Assembly: GCA_012184525.1 (NCBI GenBank)
Contig: WOFQ01000001.1
Coordinates: 992,001 to 1,056,000, forward strand
Reading direction: 5' to 3'
DNA: 64,000 nucleotides
Origin: Xenoacremonium recifei
Lineage: Eukaryota; Ascomycota; Sordariomycetes; Hypocreales; Nectriaceae
Part shown: piece after piece, positions 32,067 through 43,640 of the stretch
How positions within the stretch are numbered: position 1 is the first letter of the stretch
Layout: every line of letters begins with the position of its first letter
Program-made: the position numbers and the translations under genes
The notes under the pieces: generated by a model
The model's input: the letters and a program-made list of their open reading frames with translations, nothing else
The model's database searches: none
Told to the model about the DNA's origin: nothing

Positions 32067-33526
32067 TTGCCCATCGTGGCCGCCCGACTCGAGTCTCGAA
32101 AGTCCCTACTGGGCAACAATGCTTTTGCCAGCTACGGCGACGTCTCGCCGCAATACGAGCAGGCCTATGGCGACGGCGAATTCTCTTCTTACAATGCCCA
32201 GGCCTCCTCCTTCAATTCCCAGCCTGCTGCTCCTCAACAACCACCCTTGCCACCCTTCGCCCAGCCCACGTATGTCGACAACACGGGCATAAACACCGGC
32301 TACGACCAGGGTTATGCCTATCGAGAAGGCCTGACTCCTTCTGCGCCCGCGACCACCACCAGCCTCGGCAGCTTCAGCTTCATGAAGAGCAAGTGGCCCG
32401 CCAGTTTCATGGCCATTTCCCTGATCCAGGCCATTGTGAACATTTGCTTTGAAGCGTACGTCATTCTCCTCAACTGCCCCTCCGCCATTGACGCCACGTT
32501 CAATGCTGACCACCATGCAGATACGTCTTCGGCAAGTTCCAGGAGAGTCTGGGCAAGTATGTCCACATCGACGCCGTCCAATCGCAGTACAAGACCATTC
32601 CCACCTTCTTGACCCTCTTCATCTTCGGTTTCCTATACGTGCTGGTCGTCGTCTGGGATGCCCTGCGCATGAAGAACACCATTCAGATCATTGGTGTCTG
32701 TATCGCCAATCTGGCTCTCATGGTCTACACCACTATTCAGGTCGACCAGATTGAGGGAGCCGTTACGGTGCTCAGCCAGAACAATGCCCTCAAGTCGGAC
32801 ATCACCAAGGACCAGCTCTGGGACGATATCAAGCCTTATCTGGTAGCTATCCCCGTGGTCATTGCTGTCTGCACCGTCGGTATGGTCTTTGTTGCTTGGA
32901 AGCTTTACCGGGAATTTGCCTGGGATATCCTGAAGAGCATTGGTGCCGACTACCGCATGAAGAACCGATTCCTCCACTACCAGGTATGCAACTTTTGACG
33001 CTCGTCAACGCCGCCCTCTAACACTTTATAGATTTACATCGCTCTCCTCAAGTTCGATTTCTTCTTCTTCCTAGGTTTCATCGTTCAGTTTGTCGTCGTC
33101 GTCGCCCAGAAGAACGACCCCGAGTTCGCCCTAACGATTGCGACCATCCCCGTCACCATTGTGATCCTGCTCGCCGCCGCCTTCTTCACCCGCCGCGAGA
33201 ACAAGCCCGGCATGATCATCATCATGATCCTTTACCTCGGCGGTCTCAGCTACTTCATCTTCAAGCTGGTCCGCATCTACCAGCCCAGCCACCGCGACTC
33301 CTACGAAGCCGTCCGCAAGTCGCTGACCGCCTTCGCCGTCATCACCATTCTTCTCATTATCCTCACCATCACCAACGCCATCGTCTGCATGCGCAACTTT
33401 GGCGCCGGTCTCAAGCCGCACCTGCAGAATGCCTCGCGCAAGAAGGTCGTCGAGAAGACCGACCCCAACTCGATGCACATGAACGACGTCAAGCCTCAGA
33501 TCGCGAGCCGCATGACCATCGACTAA
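32046..33526 (+). CDS. UPF0658 Golgi apparatus membrane protein (start unresolved)
   Basis: Multi-spanning membrane protein of the UPF0658 family, described in fission yeast as Golgi-located; molecular function unknown. Exons: ?..32455, 32521..32983, 33032..33526. About 110 hydrophilic Tyr/Gln/Pro-rich residues precede eight hydrophobic segments, from ASFMAISLIQAIVNICFEA (joined over the first intron to YVFGKF) to TAFAVITILLIILTI. A cytosolic basic C-terminus follows. The frame is open from just after a TGA at 32043-32045, but the first in-frame ATG lies inside the protein at about 32382, just before the first membrane segment. The N-terminal region looks coding, so the true start is probably on an upstream exon spliced to an acceptor near 32055 or 32065, or initiation is non-AUG. 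Confidence 0.8.
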
Positions 33527-34388
33527 TGGATCGGCTATCGTTCGATCCCCTTGTACAAAGACACGAATTTACGAAAAAGGATACACTTTCCAACCAAAAA
33601 TTTTTCTTACTTCTTCAGAGGCACCGGTCAGACAGGGCGGGCTCGGCATGGGCGGTGACTACGCGGAAGAGGCTTGCGTGTGAGCAGACGGCGACAAATG
33701 ATATCCCCGAATTGTATCGGACCATTTCCTTACTATCCTCCCCTTTGATCTCGATTTCCTTTTTCCCTTTTCTTTGCGCTTCTTCTCTCTTTCTTCCTCC
33801 TATGCTCGGCGTTGAAAGAAGCCTCGACTGAGACCTCGGAGTTTTGGGGCCCTTTGTTTGGCTGGCTGTACGTAGGCGGAAGAGCCACGCGTTGCTCGTG
33901 ATGATATGTTGGAAAGGACTGGACGTGGGAGCCGATAGAAGGGGCTTTCGATGTGTGCTTGGATGTAGATAGATACCTTAGTCTCGAGTAACGCGAGCAG
34001 TAAAACACCACCCTCAAATTTTTGACATCCTGTGACGACCACACAGTGAACTTGTTAACGTAAGGTATCCGTGCTATTCTCTATGAAACGTAAAGCATGT
34101 GGTCTAATAAGAATAAACTGTCCTAAGGACCTAAAATCTCATTACACGGTCTTCCAACATCCCTAATAACCCAACGCCATCCTAAGAGTAAAGGAGAATA
34201 AAAGCCTGTCTCCCGGTATCGTTACCCATCCTACAATATACCCAACAAACGCCAATACCTGAGATGCAAACCCGTCCAAAAACGCACGCAACTCAACAAG
34301 TAAACCAAGGGATAGGATAGAAAAACACACCCCTGCCATCAGCCCCCCAACCCATTCGTAATTTGCCTATTCGTAATTTACCGAAGCC
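33527..34388. other. convergent 3' region
   Basis: Untranslated or spacer sequence between the UPF0658 gene (+) and rmd5 (-). AT-rich near 34060-34380. No gene or RNA is supported. Confidence 0.4.
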
Positions 34389-35780
34389 CTAGAACGTAAT
34401 CTGGAATGGGTCGCTAACATGCCCCTCGGTTGGGCAGTAGGGGCACTTGAACTTCTTATTCTTCGCAATGTTATTGAGCGAGTCGCGGCAGATGACGTGG
34501 CCGCAGGGCAGCATCATGGACGGGTTCTCTTCGGTGGTCTGCTCCTTGCTAACTGGGCAGACGAAGATGGGGTGGTAGACCATGGCCTCGGGAAGGGGCG
34601 TCTCGAAGGCAAGTTCGTCGGCTGTCGTCCAAGCGGTCTTCTTGGCCTTGGTGTAAGCCGTGTACTTGAGCAGTCGAGGTAACGCAAGAGCCCCGGCTGT
34701 GACGGCCATGTAGAGGGGTGACTCGGCGGAGAGGCCGAGCAGGGAGCAGAACTCCCGTGTGAAAGACACCGACACATCCTCGAATGCGCTATCGATCTCG
34801 AAGATGCGTTTGTATGGTGATGCCTCGATGTTGGAGGCGAAGACTAGCGCGGTGCAAAGCTGTGAGATCTGCCGTAGGTGCCTAACCATGAAGGGGCCGA
34901 AGTGCTCGCGAGCGTATTTCAAAGCGCCAAGGGGTCCGTTGCATTCATCGTCGGGAAGCCCATTCACTGCTGCACCCTTGAACAGCCAGACAAACTGCAA
35001 CCTACTCAGCTCGAACTCCAGATTGCTCCCCTTGGCCTCCAGTTTCGCGCTGTTGTGGTTGGCCCATTCTATGGCAGTGACGAGGTTTCGCCGCTTTAGC
35101 TGGGAAAGTATGTTATACATTTGGGAGAATTTGTCCTGCAAGTGCTCCGAGTTGAGTTGTGAAAGATCGTATGGAAGACTTGCGTCTGTGTTCATGTCGT
35201 CGTCTCCATCTTGGTCTTTGGTCAGGACGTTCTCGTAGGGCGGGTGGTCGTGCGCTTCGCGGATAAAGGAATGTCCAACATCGAACTCGCCCTCTCTCAG
35301 GAGATGCATGGCGATGGCACGGTTAATGAGGCCTGTGTGGCCGCTCATCGCATCTCCTTCGGCCGGGAAGTCTTTATGCGGGAGAGCCTAGAGGCGAGTT
35401 AGCCATCGGACCAAACGTTTCAGTGAAACAATGTCGAAGAGCGAACCTTGTCCAACGCCTTTCCAAAGCCTTTTTGCGCCCGGGTGACTTCTCTTAGGCT
35501 CTGATTCATAGACTCCATCCCAGCCTTTATGGGGTTTTGCAGCGTGGTCATTGCCAACCCGATCTTGTGCGCATCGTTCTCTACCGTACGATTAGCGGGA
35601 AGAGGGATCGAAGATGGACCGGGATCCCGTACCTGCAGCCACCTCTGCCCGCTTCTCCTCCAGCAGCCTGATTATGAGATCGACATCTGAGATTGCTGCC
35701 GTCAAGTTGGACTTTCGCATCCGGTTGAGCTCGGCCCCGAGGGGCTCGAACGGCGAGGGGTGGTCGGAAGCCCCAGGCAT
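34389..35780 (-). CDS. rmd5: GID/CTLH E3 ubiquitin ligase RING subunit Rmd5 (Gid2)
   Basis: Catalytic RING subunit of the GID complex, which in yeast ubiquitinates gluconeogenic enzymes after glucose return. Model: complement(join(34389..35387, 35447..35580, 35633..35780)), 426 residues. The N-terminal helical region (LNRMRKSNLTAAISDVDLII, EKRAEVAA) is spread over exons 1-2. A LisH-type segment follows (HTGLINRAIAMHLLREGEFDVG, about residue 110), then CTLH/CRA helices (VTAIEWANHNSAKLE, LEFELSRLQFVWL, ALKYAREHFGPF). The C-terminal RING is degenerate, as in the family: CPVSKEQ...MLPCGHVICRDSL...KFKCPYC, lacking several canonical zinc ligands. It ends in the conserved DPFQITF. The 35780 ATG is the first of the open frame. 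It is divergent from the Stb6-like gene. Confidence 0.92.
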
Positions 35781-36640
35781 TGTGGCTCGACCGTTCCGGT
35801 GGCTGGACGAGGAGACAGTCGAGCGCTGGTGAGTGGAAGAAAGAAGATTCGAAAGAATATGCAGAACGGGGCTGTGGCTATGGCATTCGGGAAGACAAAA
35901 CGGGCTCGAGATTGCCGAAGAAGGCGGTGGAGGAGGGTCGTGTGAGGTCCGGATGACCTGAGCCTATCTCGGTCAGGTAGCTTGACGCCGGAGCAGGTAT
36001 GATGATATCGATAAGATGCGCTAACAGTGGAGGTGACGGGGGATATCGTTGTAAGAAGGATACGTTCTCGCTTTAGTGAATTGGATCCATGGGCTTACAT
36101 GGATTCTGCGGGGCGACTTGGTCCGGATGAGGTGGTGATTGTACGCGAAGTGTCTCAGCGCAGGCCCTGCCAGAGGATGAACGGAATCCCGATTCTGAAG
36201 CAGTGATCAGCCAAGATTTCTGCTTTGTGTAGCGTACTATAAGTCTTTCCCACCGTTGACCCGATGATGGGATCTTTGCAAAAGCATTGTGATTCGCAGA
36301 TACCCCGATAACACCATAAACTGCGCTTCTTGCGAGCATGGTACAAGGTACCTCCCCATCCCAGCAGTGGACAAGCCTGCCCGGCCTGGCACATGCCCCG
36401 CAGCCAATTGCGGTCCAGCCAAAGAGCTTGTTTCGAAGCTATTGCATCACATGGGAAGCTCAGCCGCGAGACAGCCTGGCGCACAAAGCCCCGATCGCCG
36501 AAAGCCACTCAGACGCCTGTTTCGCTGTTGTTCGCTGCTTCATCCTGCTCGGACTCCCTGAGGCATGAACCGGTAAGGACAGAAATGTGGCTCGCGGTCG
36601 ACTGACCCGAGAGACGCTCCCGCCGCCCGCCCGCCTTGTC
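35781..36640. promoter_or_regulatory. divergent promoter region of rmd5 and the Stb6-like gene
   Basis: About 0.86 kb between divergent genes. Several short frames on both strands have no domain or codon signal. No gene is supported. Confidence 0.4.
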
Positions 36641-39405
36641 ATGGCCTTTCTCTTCTCCTTTCCACCAGAGACAAAAGAGCACCGCGAGGACGACAACACA
36701 CCCACGATGACGACTACGATAGGGGGAGGAGCAGGAGGCTTTGGGGCAGCTGCAGCGAGGGGCGTGAATTCAAGGGGCAACAGGCAAAATCCCGTCGACG
36801 GAACCTCAACCCCTGCAGACCTACAGTTCTATGATGGAGAGATGCTCTCACCAACACAGTCGGCGGCGCCGCGAAAACGCATCGTCTTTGCAGACCCCGT
36901 GGCCTTCAGGTGAGAGAGTAAGGGTTCAGAGATAGTATCAAGTACTGATAGCGTGCGACAATCAGATACCTCCAAGAAGACAGCTCGGTAGCTGTTGTCG
37001 AACGCCGCGGCACCCTCCACGGATACGAATCATACCTCGTCGAGCAGTGGGCTTGTTCACGACAATCGCCGACCCTCGTCATCGTCACCTACACCGGAGA
37101 CCAGAAGCACTCCGTTGTGGTTGGTGTCTTGGAAGTACCAGTGGACGAAGAACTCTGGCCAGCCAAGCTGCGCATGTACTTCAAGGCGATACAAAAGTTC
37201 CATGCCCGGCCAAAGGACACACCGCTGGGCGAGCTCATGGTCACCAACCTCAGCAGCTTTCCCTCGGCGCTGACGGTCATTCCCGTGCCCGACGGCGACG
37301 TGCGGAAACACCGGCAGATGTTCATCGTCAATGAGGACTTAAAGCGACTGGGGTGTTCGGGGCGGTCAGGCCTCACCCTCAACGAAGCCACCGAGGCCAC
37401 GCAGGCCAAGTTCCAGCAACTTTACAAGACTAGCGACCGCGTGCCGATAAACCAAGCCGTCATGGAGATGATTAAGCTATGCCAGGTTGCACTTTTCATA
37501 TTCGGGAAGCTGGATCACGAATACATCGACGGCCTGCTCTGCGACATGACAGAGACAGCCATCAACAACTGGTGGATCGAGGTCGGGGCTGAGCACTACA
37601 ATTTTGAGCCCACCGATGGCATACTAGGGCCTTCTACGGTCTCTGCCCTGCTGGGTATGTTTATGGGTGCGAGAAATCGTTTGCATTGGTATGGCGCGCC
37701 AGTCTCCAAAGACGTATTTGACATCGACTGCACGAAACGGGGCATTGGCCATTTCCAAAAATCACAAAAACTTGAAAAGACGCGGAGACTAGATCGCCAG
37801 ACATTGCTCAAGCTCTATACTGCCTCCGCAAAAGCTGCTGCAGGTGAGGGATGGGGCGTACAGAGAGCAGTCAAATCAACCGTCACTGAAATCGGCGGTA
37901 AGAGAGGTGAGATTGTCATGGGCATGGTCTCCGGGAAGGACAAAGGCGGTCTTGCCGACATCGAAACGCTTGACATCGACAAGTTCATCAGTCTCGCATA
38001 TGGAGAGCGTCCCAAATGGCTGTGGCACGGCAAGCCTCGCAGGACTCCTGAGCATGCCGATCGCGAGCCGCAGACTGCCAACCCTCTGGTTTGGAAGGAC
38101 GACAGCACATCCCTGAACCCGAAACGAATACATTCCATGCCGGCCGAAGACGAGCTGGAAGCTCGGCGGATGGAAGAATCCCCCGGCATCTATTCGGCGT
38201 TCCCTCCCGGATCCGCAGTTAGTATCGTGGATAGTCCCGGGGACAGGGACGCTCTTCGAAGAGGCGTATTCAAGAGCGTTGCGGGCAAGATGAGCGATAC
38301 GCGCACTGGCTTTGGCCGTATCAAGGACGCTATAGGAGGAGGTTTACGCGGTCACAACAGCCGTCCCTCAGTCTCGACCAAGGAGGAATTTGAAGGGTCT
38401 GGCTTGAGTTCCGCATTACCGAGCTCGTCCCTGGGCTCAACTCCCGGCATCAACCAAGGCGTACCTAGAGCATTCACGTGGAAGAACAAGCCGGAAGAGT
38501 ATCTATCCGCCATAAGGCGCGGTGAGCCCGACGTCTTGCCTAGTCTCCCTAAGATGGGGCACTATGCATCTACATCGACCGTCGATTTGAAGGCAGCCGA
38601 AGAGGCGCAGAAGCGCAATGAGCAAGAAGGCGAGCTAGCTGAAATCGGGTACGAGGTTCGGGGCAACGTCCTGTCCAAAGCGCCGTCAGCTGCGGGATCG
38701 TTGGTCGATGAGAACGACCTCTCGGGACCTCTTCTCGAAGCAGAACGCAACTCAGATCTGAAGCAACTTATGCTGTCTCGGCGACACACTCTTGAAACGC
38801 CAGGGCCACCTCAACCGCACATCCTCAACGAAAATCGGTGGCCTCGACGCATGTCCTTTGGCGATGCAGAAGAAGCTGTTCTCCCATGGGCTCCAATCAT
38901 TGACCTCGTCGACCAGCCGGAGGATCTCTGTAACCTCACCGCCCTAGGCGACATCGCGCGGCACTTCAACCAGCAGATCGACGACATCACACACGGTATC
39001 GAACCGTGGGTAAACGAGAAGCTGGCGGCGGTACGGCGGCTCGATGAGCGCTTTGCCCGCGATCGTGACGACCTGCAAACGCTGTACACGCAGCTCAATG
39101 ACGCCGTCCAACGCGTACGCATAACATCGGACGAGCTGCTCGCTGAGGAGCGGGCCAACTTGACTGAGAGTCTCAAGGAACTGGAGGTTCTCGTCGCCAA
39201 GCTGGACTATGAGATCAATGCACTGCTGCAGAAGGTCATGGACGTGGAGGATGGCGTTGTGACTTTCGAGCAGCAGGTTGATGATGTGGAGAAGCGTGCT
39301 GACGAGTTGAAGGTGCAGCTTGAGACGGAGAGCTGGATGCACTGGCTGTTCCGGACGCTCACCGGTATCGGGACGGGGCCGAACATTACACAGTTGACAC
39401 CATAA
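36641..39405 (+). CDS. Stb2/Stb6-like Sin3-binding family protein
   Basis: Resembles yeast Stb2/Stb6 and their filamentous homologues, associated with the Sin3 histone-deacetylase complex; this is a family-level call. Model: join(36641..36909, 36966..39405), 902 residues, or 880 if the second in-frame ATG at 36707 is used. Splicing joins VAFR to YLQEDSSVAVVERRG. The N-terminal STB6-like domain (HGYESYLVEQWACSR, VGVLEVPVDEELWP) spans roughly residues 85-200. A second conserved block follows (LHWYGAPVSKDVFDIDCTKRGIGHFQK, about 320-350), of the type sometimes flagged as peptidoglycan-binding-like. The middle is Ser/Pro-rich and probably disordered. The C-terminus forms long coiled coils (about 730-870) and ends with MHWLFRTLTGIG. 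A chromatin role is inferred. Confidence 0.75.
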
Positions 39406-39760
39406 GGGGAGAATCGAGGCATTGATAAATCAGGAACGTCTTTTTTATAAACATAGCAAGGTCTTTTTCCATTGGGGAGCGGGAGTTTGGGGCATTCTTG
39501 AATGGGACAGCAAAGGGGCACACCACGAAGGCGTTTTATCTAGCGATACGCATCTGTTAGAGGAGATGTACATCACGATCATGAAGCTGATCCGCATATA
39601 AACCCATAGTATACAACGACAACAACAACCCATGTCATCATCCTTCCTCGCCTCCTATCATGAGCGGACCATGACCTAACCCAAGGCCTCCGAACTATAC
39701 AGGACGCCGTCGCCACCGTTTATACTCGTACAAGAAGCGCGCTCCGCTGCATCAATGCGC
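39406..39760. other. convergent 3' region
   Basis: Short spacer between the Stb6-like gene (+) and tim10 (-), with a CAA-rich run at about 39612-39630. Nothing else is seen. Confidence 0.4.
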
Positions 39761-40117
39761 CTAGAACATACCGCCGCCGCCGCCGCCCTGCTGGCCCATC
39801 GCCTGGCCCTGCTGCTGCATGATCTCGCTGACCTTCATGCTCGTGTCGAGGAACTTGGCCGTGCAGCGGTCCAGACACACGCTCTCGCCCTTGTTGAGCT
39901 CGCCCTCGCGGTAGTCGGTGGGGATGCACTTGGCCTGGCAGGCCTTCTGGAGGCTGTTCACGATCATCATACATTAGCCTCCTATCTAACCATGCTGTTT
40001 GTCTTGGGGGAGTGCGTACCGGTTGTAGGTGTCGGCCATCATGCGCATCTCGCTCTCGACGGCAGCAATCTTCTGCTCCGATGTGGGCTGCGGGCGGCCG
40101 ATGCCGAGGAAGGACAT
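39761..40117 (-). CDS. tim10: mitochondrial intermembrane-space chaperone Tim10
   Basis: Small Tim protein that, with Tim9, escorts hydrophobic precursors across the mitochondrial intermembrane space to TIM22 and SAM. Model: complement(join(39761..39953, 40020..40117)), 96 residues; 66-base intron with donor GTACGC and acceptor AACAG. The twin CX3C motif is intact: CQAKC and CLDRC, 14 residues apart, flanked by long helices (IAAVESEMRMMADTYNR, FLDTSMKVSEIMQQQGQ). The C-terminus is Gly/Gln-rich. There is no presequence, as expected for Mia40-dependent import. The length matches fungal Tim10 rather than Tim9 or Tim13; the TDYREGELNKGESVC spacing supports Tim10. Confidence 0.93.
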
Positions 40118-40550
40118 GTTGGGTGGTTTGGGGGTGGTGTGGGAGTTGTTGGAGGTGTTGGTGGTGAGGCTGATGAAGGTCAAGCTGAAGCTGGAGGCGA
40201 TGACGGTCAAGGTAAATTTTCCCCTTATCGGGATTGGGTGCTTATGTAAAGTGTCTTATCGGGATTCCATTCTCTGTTAGCGACCTACCCTAGACTTCAA
40301 TGTGTCGAGCTGTGGTTCGCTTCAATGGCCTTCATTATGCTTAATTCGATAATATGTTACTTCAATTGACGATCCTCCATGAGCAAAGCTCTCACATGGT
40401 GTTTTATATTAACCAAAATTCTCTCATTTTCCTCATGTGAGTGGCTGAACCGCCCCGTCAACCCAGCGCCTCATTCTCCATCCACCCAACATCCATGACA
40501 ACACCAAGTCACATCATGCCAAAAAGAAAGCTGGACAAGCAAAAAAACTG
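40118..40550. other. intergenic region between tim10 and tRNA-His
   Basis: Contains the tim10 promoter and an AT-rich stretch at about 40310-40440. No gene is supported. Confidence 0.4.
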
Positions 40551-40637
40551 TGCCGTGACCTGGAATTGAACCAGGGTTTCTTCGGATCCACCGACGGAAG
40601 CCACAACGAAGTGTACTAACCACTATACGATCACGGC
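40551..40637 (-). tRNA. tRNA-His (GTG) with a 15-base intron
   Basis: The minus strand folds as a cloverleaf. The acceptor stem is GCCGTGA paired with TCACGGC. D-arm sequence is TAGTGGTTAGTA. The anticodon stem is CTTCG/CGAAG, and the TPsiC arm has CCTGG, loop TTCAATT, CCAGG. The anticodon GTG lies at 40602-40604. An intron of about 15 bases follows position 37, between the anticodon and the 3' half of the stem, the canonical place. A-box and B-box promoter sequences are internal. Histidine identity also needs a G-1, added after transcription in eukaryotes. A near-identical acceptor and D arm are known for fungal tRNA-His. Confidence 0.93.
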
Positions 40638-40967
40638 GTGGTTGCTTGCTTGTTTGGCTTGGTGTTGAGCTCACTTATATGCAGCGAGTGGGAAATGGGA
40701 ACTCCACTCAGGGCCTGCGCAGGCGAGTCCACCACCCAGTTTGGGTCAAGGTCCTGCATGTTGAAATGATACTATGGGTTTTTGTGTGAAAAATTGACAG
40801 TCTGTATAATGTGAGTGGTCCAGAGTGATTCTCTCCTTGTCATGTCTGGATCCGATGACGAGCATGACACATGATCCCTCACCCGAGGCAGCTGGTCCGC
40901 TTGCACCCTTTGCCAGAACGAACACCAAATACAGAAACCAAAGCAGTCATGAAAATGCCCGGGACAA
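40638..40967. other. spacer between tRNA-His and the aldehyde dehydrogenase gene
   Basis: Upstream of the minus-strand tRNA and downstream of the aldehyde dehydrogenase gene. No supported feature is seen. Confidence 0.35.
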
Positions 40968-42442
40968 TCAGTTCTTGAAAGTCACTGTCTTGGACCGTAC
41001 CCATTCCTCAAGCCCATTCGCCGCGTTGAACCTCCCATAACCGCTGGCCTTTGCTCCGCCGTGAGGCAGCACGCTCTCGTCGTGGACCGTCATGCTGTTG
41101 ATGTGAACAGCTCCCGTCTCGATCTCCCGGGCGAATCGTAGGCCCCGTCTCAAGTCTTCAGTGAAAACGGCAGAAGACAGTCCGTATATAGTGTCGTTCG
41201 CGATACGGATTGCTTCCTCTTCTGACTCGACCTCGATGAGTGAAACCGTTGGCCCGAACGACTCCGTGTTGTAGATGTCCATGTCAGGGGTCACATCGCT
41301 GAGGACGATATGCCGTAGCCGAGTGTTTGTACTTTGTTGAGCATCAGAGTCGCCAAGTAAGATCCTCGCACCCTTGGACTTCGCATCTGCCACCAATTTC
41401 TTGTTCTTTTCGACTGCGGCTGGTACAATGAGCACCGGAGCGTCCTCCTTTGATGCGAATATCTTTTCGACGGAAGCTGAGAATTTCTTTTCGAATTCTG
41501 CTCTGATGGACTTATGCACTAGTATCCTTTCCGTAGACATGCATATTTGGCCATAATTAATGAAGGCTCCAAGCGCACACTGCTCAGCTGCAAGCTCTAG
41601 ATCCGCGTCTTCCCAGACGATGGCGGGAGCTTTGCCACCTAGCTCTAGGACAATAGGCTTCAAATTCTCACCAGCAAGCTTGCCCAAAATGCGGCCGACC
41701 GCTGTGCTGCCTGTGAAATTGATCTTCTTGACGTGTGGATTTGCGATCAATGCTGATGTGACAGAGGCAGCCGCCGCAGGCTCGTGGTAAATGACGTTAA
41801 CTACCCCCTGAGGGAAGCCGGCTTCTTTGAATACAGAACCTATTGCCCACATGATCCGTGGTGCTAGCTCTGTGCCTTTGAGAACCACAGTGTTTCCAGC
41901 AGCGACGGGGAATGCTACAGCTCTGATGCCGAGAATGTAAGGGGCATTCCTAGAATCGTGAGTAGGAAGTATTTCTTGGTATGAGGGGTAACTTACCAAG
42001 GGGCTATGCCAAGTACGACTCCAAAAGGCTCTTTCAGGATAATGGCGCTGGTGTCGCCACTCTGTGTTGATGGAAATGAACCCGCAATAGTTGCAACCCG
42101 TCCGGCGATATCTTTGAGGAAGTCGATGGAAGTGTTCACATTAAACTCGGCCCAACCCAACTCGCAACTTGTCTCGTCGCGCATATATCGGATTAACTCT
42201 TCTCGTCGCCTCTCCATGACGCTGGCGGCGTTGAGGAACAGATCGCGTCGGGTGACCGGAGCAGTCTTCCGCCATGTCTTGAAGGCATCGGCAGCAGCCT
42301 TGACTGCCGCAGAAGCGTCATCAACCGAAGCACTACTACATTGATGAATGGTGTCTCCTGTGCCTGGGCAAAGAACGTCGAATGTTCGTTCCGACTGGCG
42401 TTCATCCCCGCCGATGAGCAATGGTACGGTATAATTTGACAT
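40968..42442 (-). CDS. aldehyde dehydrogenase (NAD(P)+-dependent, salicyl/vanillyl-aldehyde type)
   Basis: Oxidises aldehydes to acids. Model: complement(join(40968..41949, 41997..42442)), 475 residues. The 47-base intron interrupts the conserved PWNAPY motif, and splicing restores it (IAPW|NAPYILG). Catalytic residues are intact: Glu251 in LELGGKAP and the nucleophile Cys285 in GQICMS. The nucleotide-binding FTGSTAVG (227-234) and the C-terminal ESFGP and INSMTVHDESVLPHGG motifs are present. MTVHDE and PHGGAKASGYGRF are typical of the salicylaldehyde/vanillin dehydrogenase branch, which suggests aromatic aldehydes as substrates; this is inference. No targeting signal is seen, so it is probably cytosolic. 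No other aromatic-degradation genes lie next to it. Confidence 0.92.
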
Positions 42443-42957
42443 GGCGAGGCTTTTTGGACGATGAAGAATGAAACTCGACGTAGCACCGGCACAAGGCTGC
42501 GAGGAGCTGTCTTATAATAGCCGCCCTCCCCGAGAATCCGGGGAAGCTACTATATCCAGTCCAGACCACATCCCGAAGTGACCACATCCCGAAGCCATCA
42601 CGCCGACCCCGCACTGAACAAATAGCCTATGCAAAACTGCCGAGGATTCATGACGTTTCATCGTAGGCACCATCAGAACGGTGTTTGAAATTGAGCGCGG
42701 CACATTCTTTTGCGGGGCCAAGTTGGATTTGCCCCCCAATGTTCATAGGAGCCGGCGTGATGGTAGGGTACCAAATGTGGCGATTGAAGATCGGGAGGAG
42801 ATGGAAGCACAGATCATCTCAAAAGAAGCTCCGAGCAACTAGCTCGTCCGTTAGCGGCGGGAGGATAAACGTACCTAGTCCACAGCTAAGCAGGTTCGGT
42901 GAATGTGACGCCGATGATAAGGGACTGACGCTGGATCAAGAAGGGAACCCTAGATAG

Positions 42958-43213
42958 GAAGATCGAGGTGCTGATGATATAGTTGAAATAGGCCTTGATG
43001 AGAAATAGATATGTGTGTTGGGGAGGATCAAGCAGGATTGAGTATTTGGAGTTGCGGAAATAGGCCTTGATGAGAAATAGATGTGTGTGTTAGGGAGGAT
43101 CAAGTAGGATTGAGCGCAACTCTTAATACTCAATCCTGCTTGATCCTCCCCAATACACATATCTATTTCTCGTCAAGGTCTATTTCAACTGCATCATCAG
43201 CACCTCAATCTTC
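42958..43213. repeat. inverted repeat with 99-base arms enclosing a 58-base third copy
   Basis: The left arm (42958-43056) and the right arm (43115-43213, inverted) align over all 99 bases with eight differences, seven of them transitions. The spacer (43057-43114) is itself a direct copy of 58 bases of the left arm (42985-43042) and differs by three transitions. The matching inverted segment is 43129-43186. Transcribed, the arms would form a long hairpin. No target-site duplication or transposase was recognised around it. Confidence 0.9.
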
Positions 43214-43296
43214 TCATCTAAGTTTTCTTTCTTAGACATGTTCGAGGCCATTAAAGAGTGCCAGAATATACAAGTAGAGGTTGAGTATGCCGTGCT

Positions 43297-43640
43297 TTAC
43301 GATAAAGCCACGAGCTGGAAGCCATGGCACAGCTGTTTCGTATTTGGTGGAGCATGATCACCCGTGCAGGTGCTCAGCCTTGTCTTAAGAGACTTGGATC
43401 TAGGAAAGGCTGAGGCACTGCGGCTAAGTTTATCTGCGTTACATCTTCATTGGTGGAATGAGTAAGCACATTATACGAAAGAGAGTTCGAATAGGCTCGG
43501 AACAAACCTCGTTCAGTTCCTTGGCTTGTGGTCTGTACGTTGACGTTTCTCAGGCTAGGATCATGGACGTGAGTCTTTCTCGGCGGGACAGGCTTCAGGA
43601 CCCGTTTAACGGGAGCACGAGTGGGATTCGACTTTGGCAT
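43297..43640 (-). CDS. doubtful small basic hypothetical protein
   Basis: Model: complement(join(43297..43433, 43508..43640)), 89 residues, starting MPKSNPTRAPVKRVLKPVPPRK and continuing after the intron with a Ser/Arg-rich stretch (LSRSASAFPRSKSLKTR). Donor GTTTGT is weak, the acceptor CGCAG is good, and the frame stays open to a TAA. No domain is recognised, and both strands are open here, so this may be chance. Confidence 0.22.

Noticed and set aside
42936..43160. 74-codon minus-strand frame through the hairpin repeat
   Set aside because: Its internal repetition simply mirrors the duplicated DNA; no sign of coding constraint.
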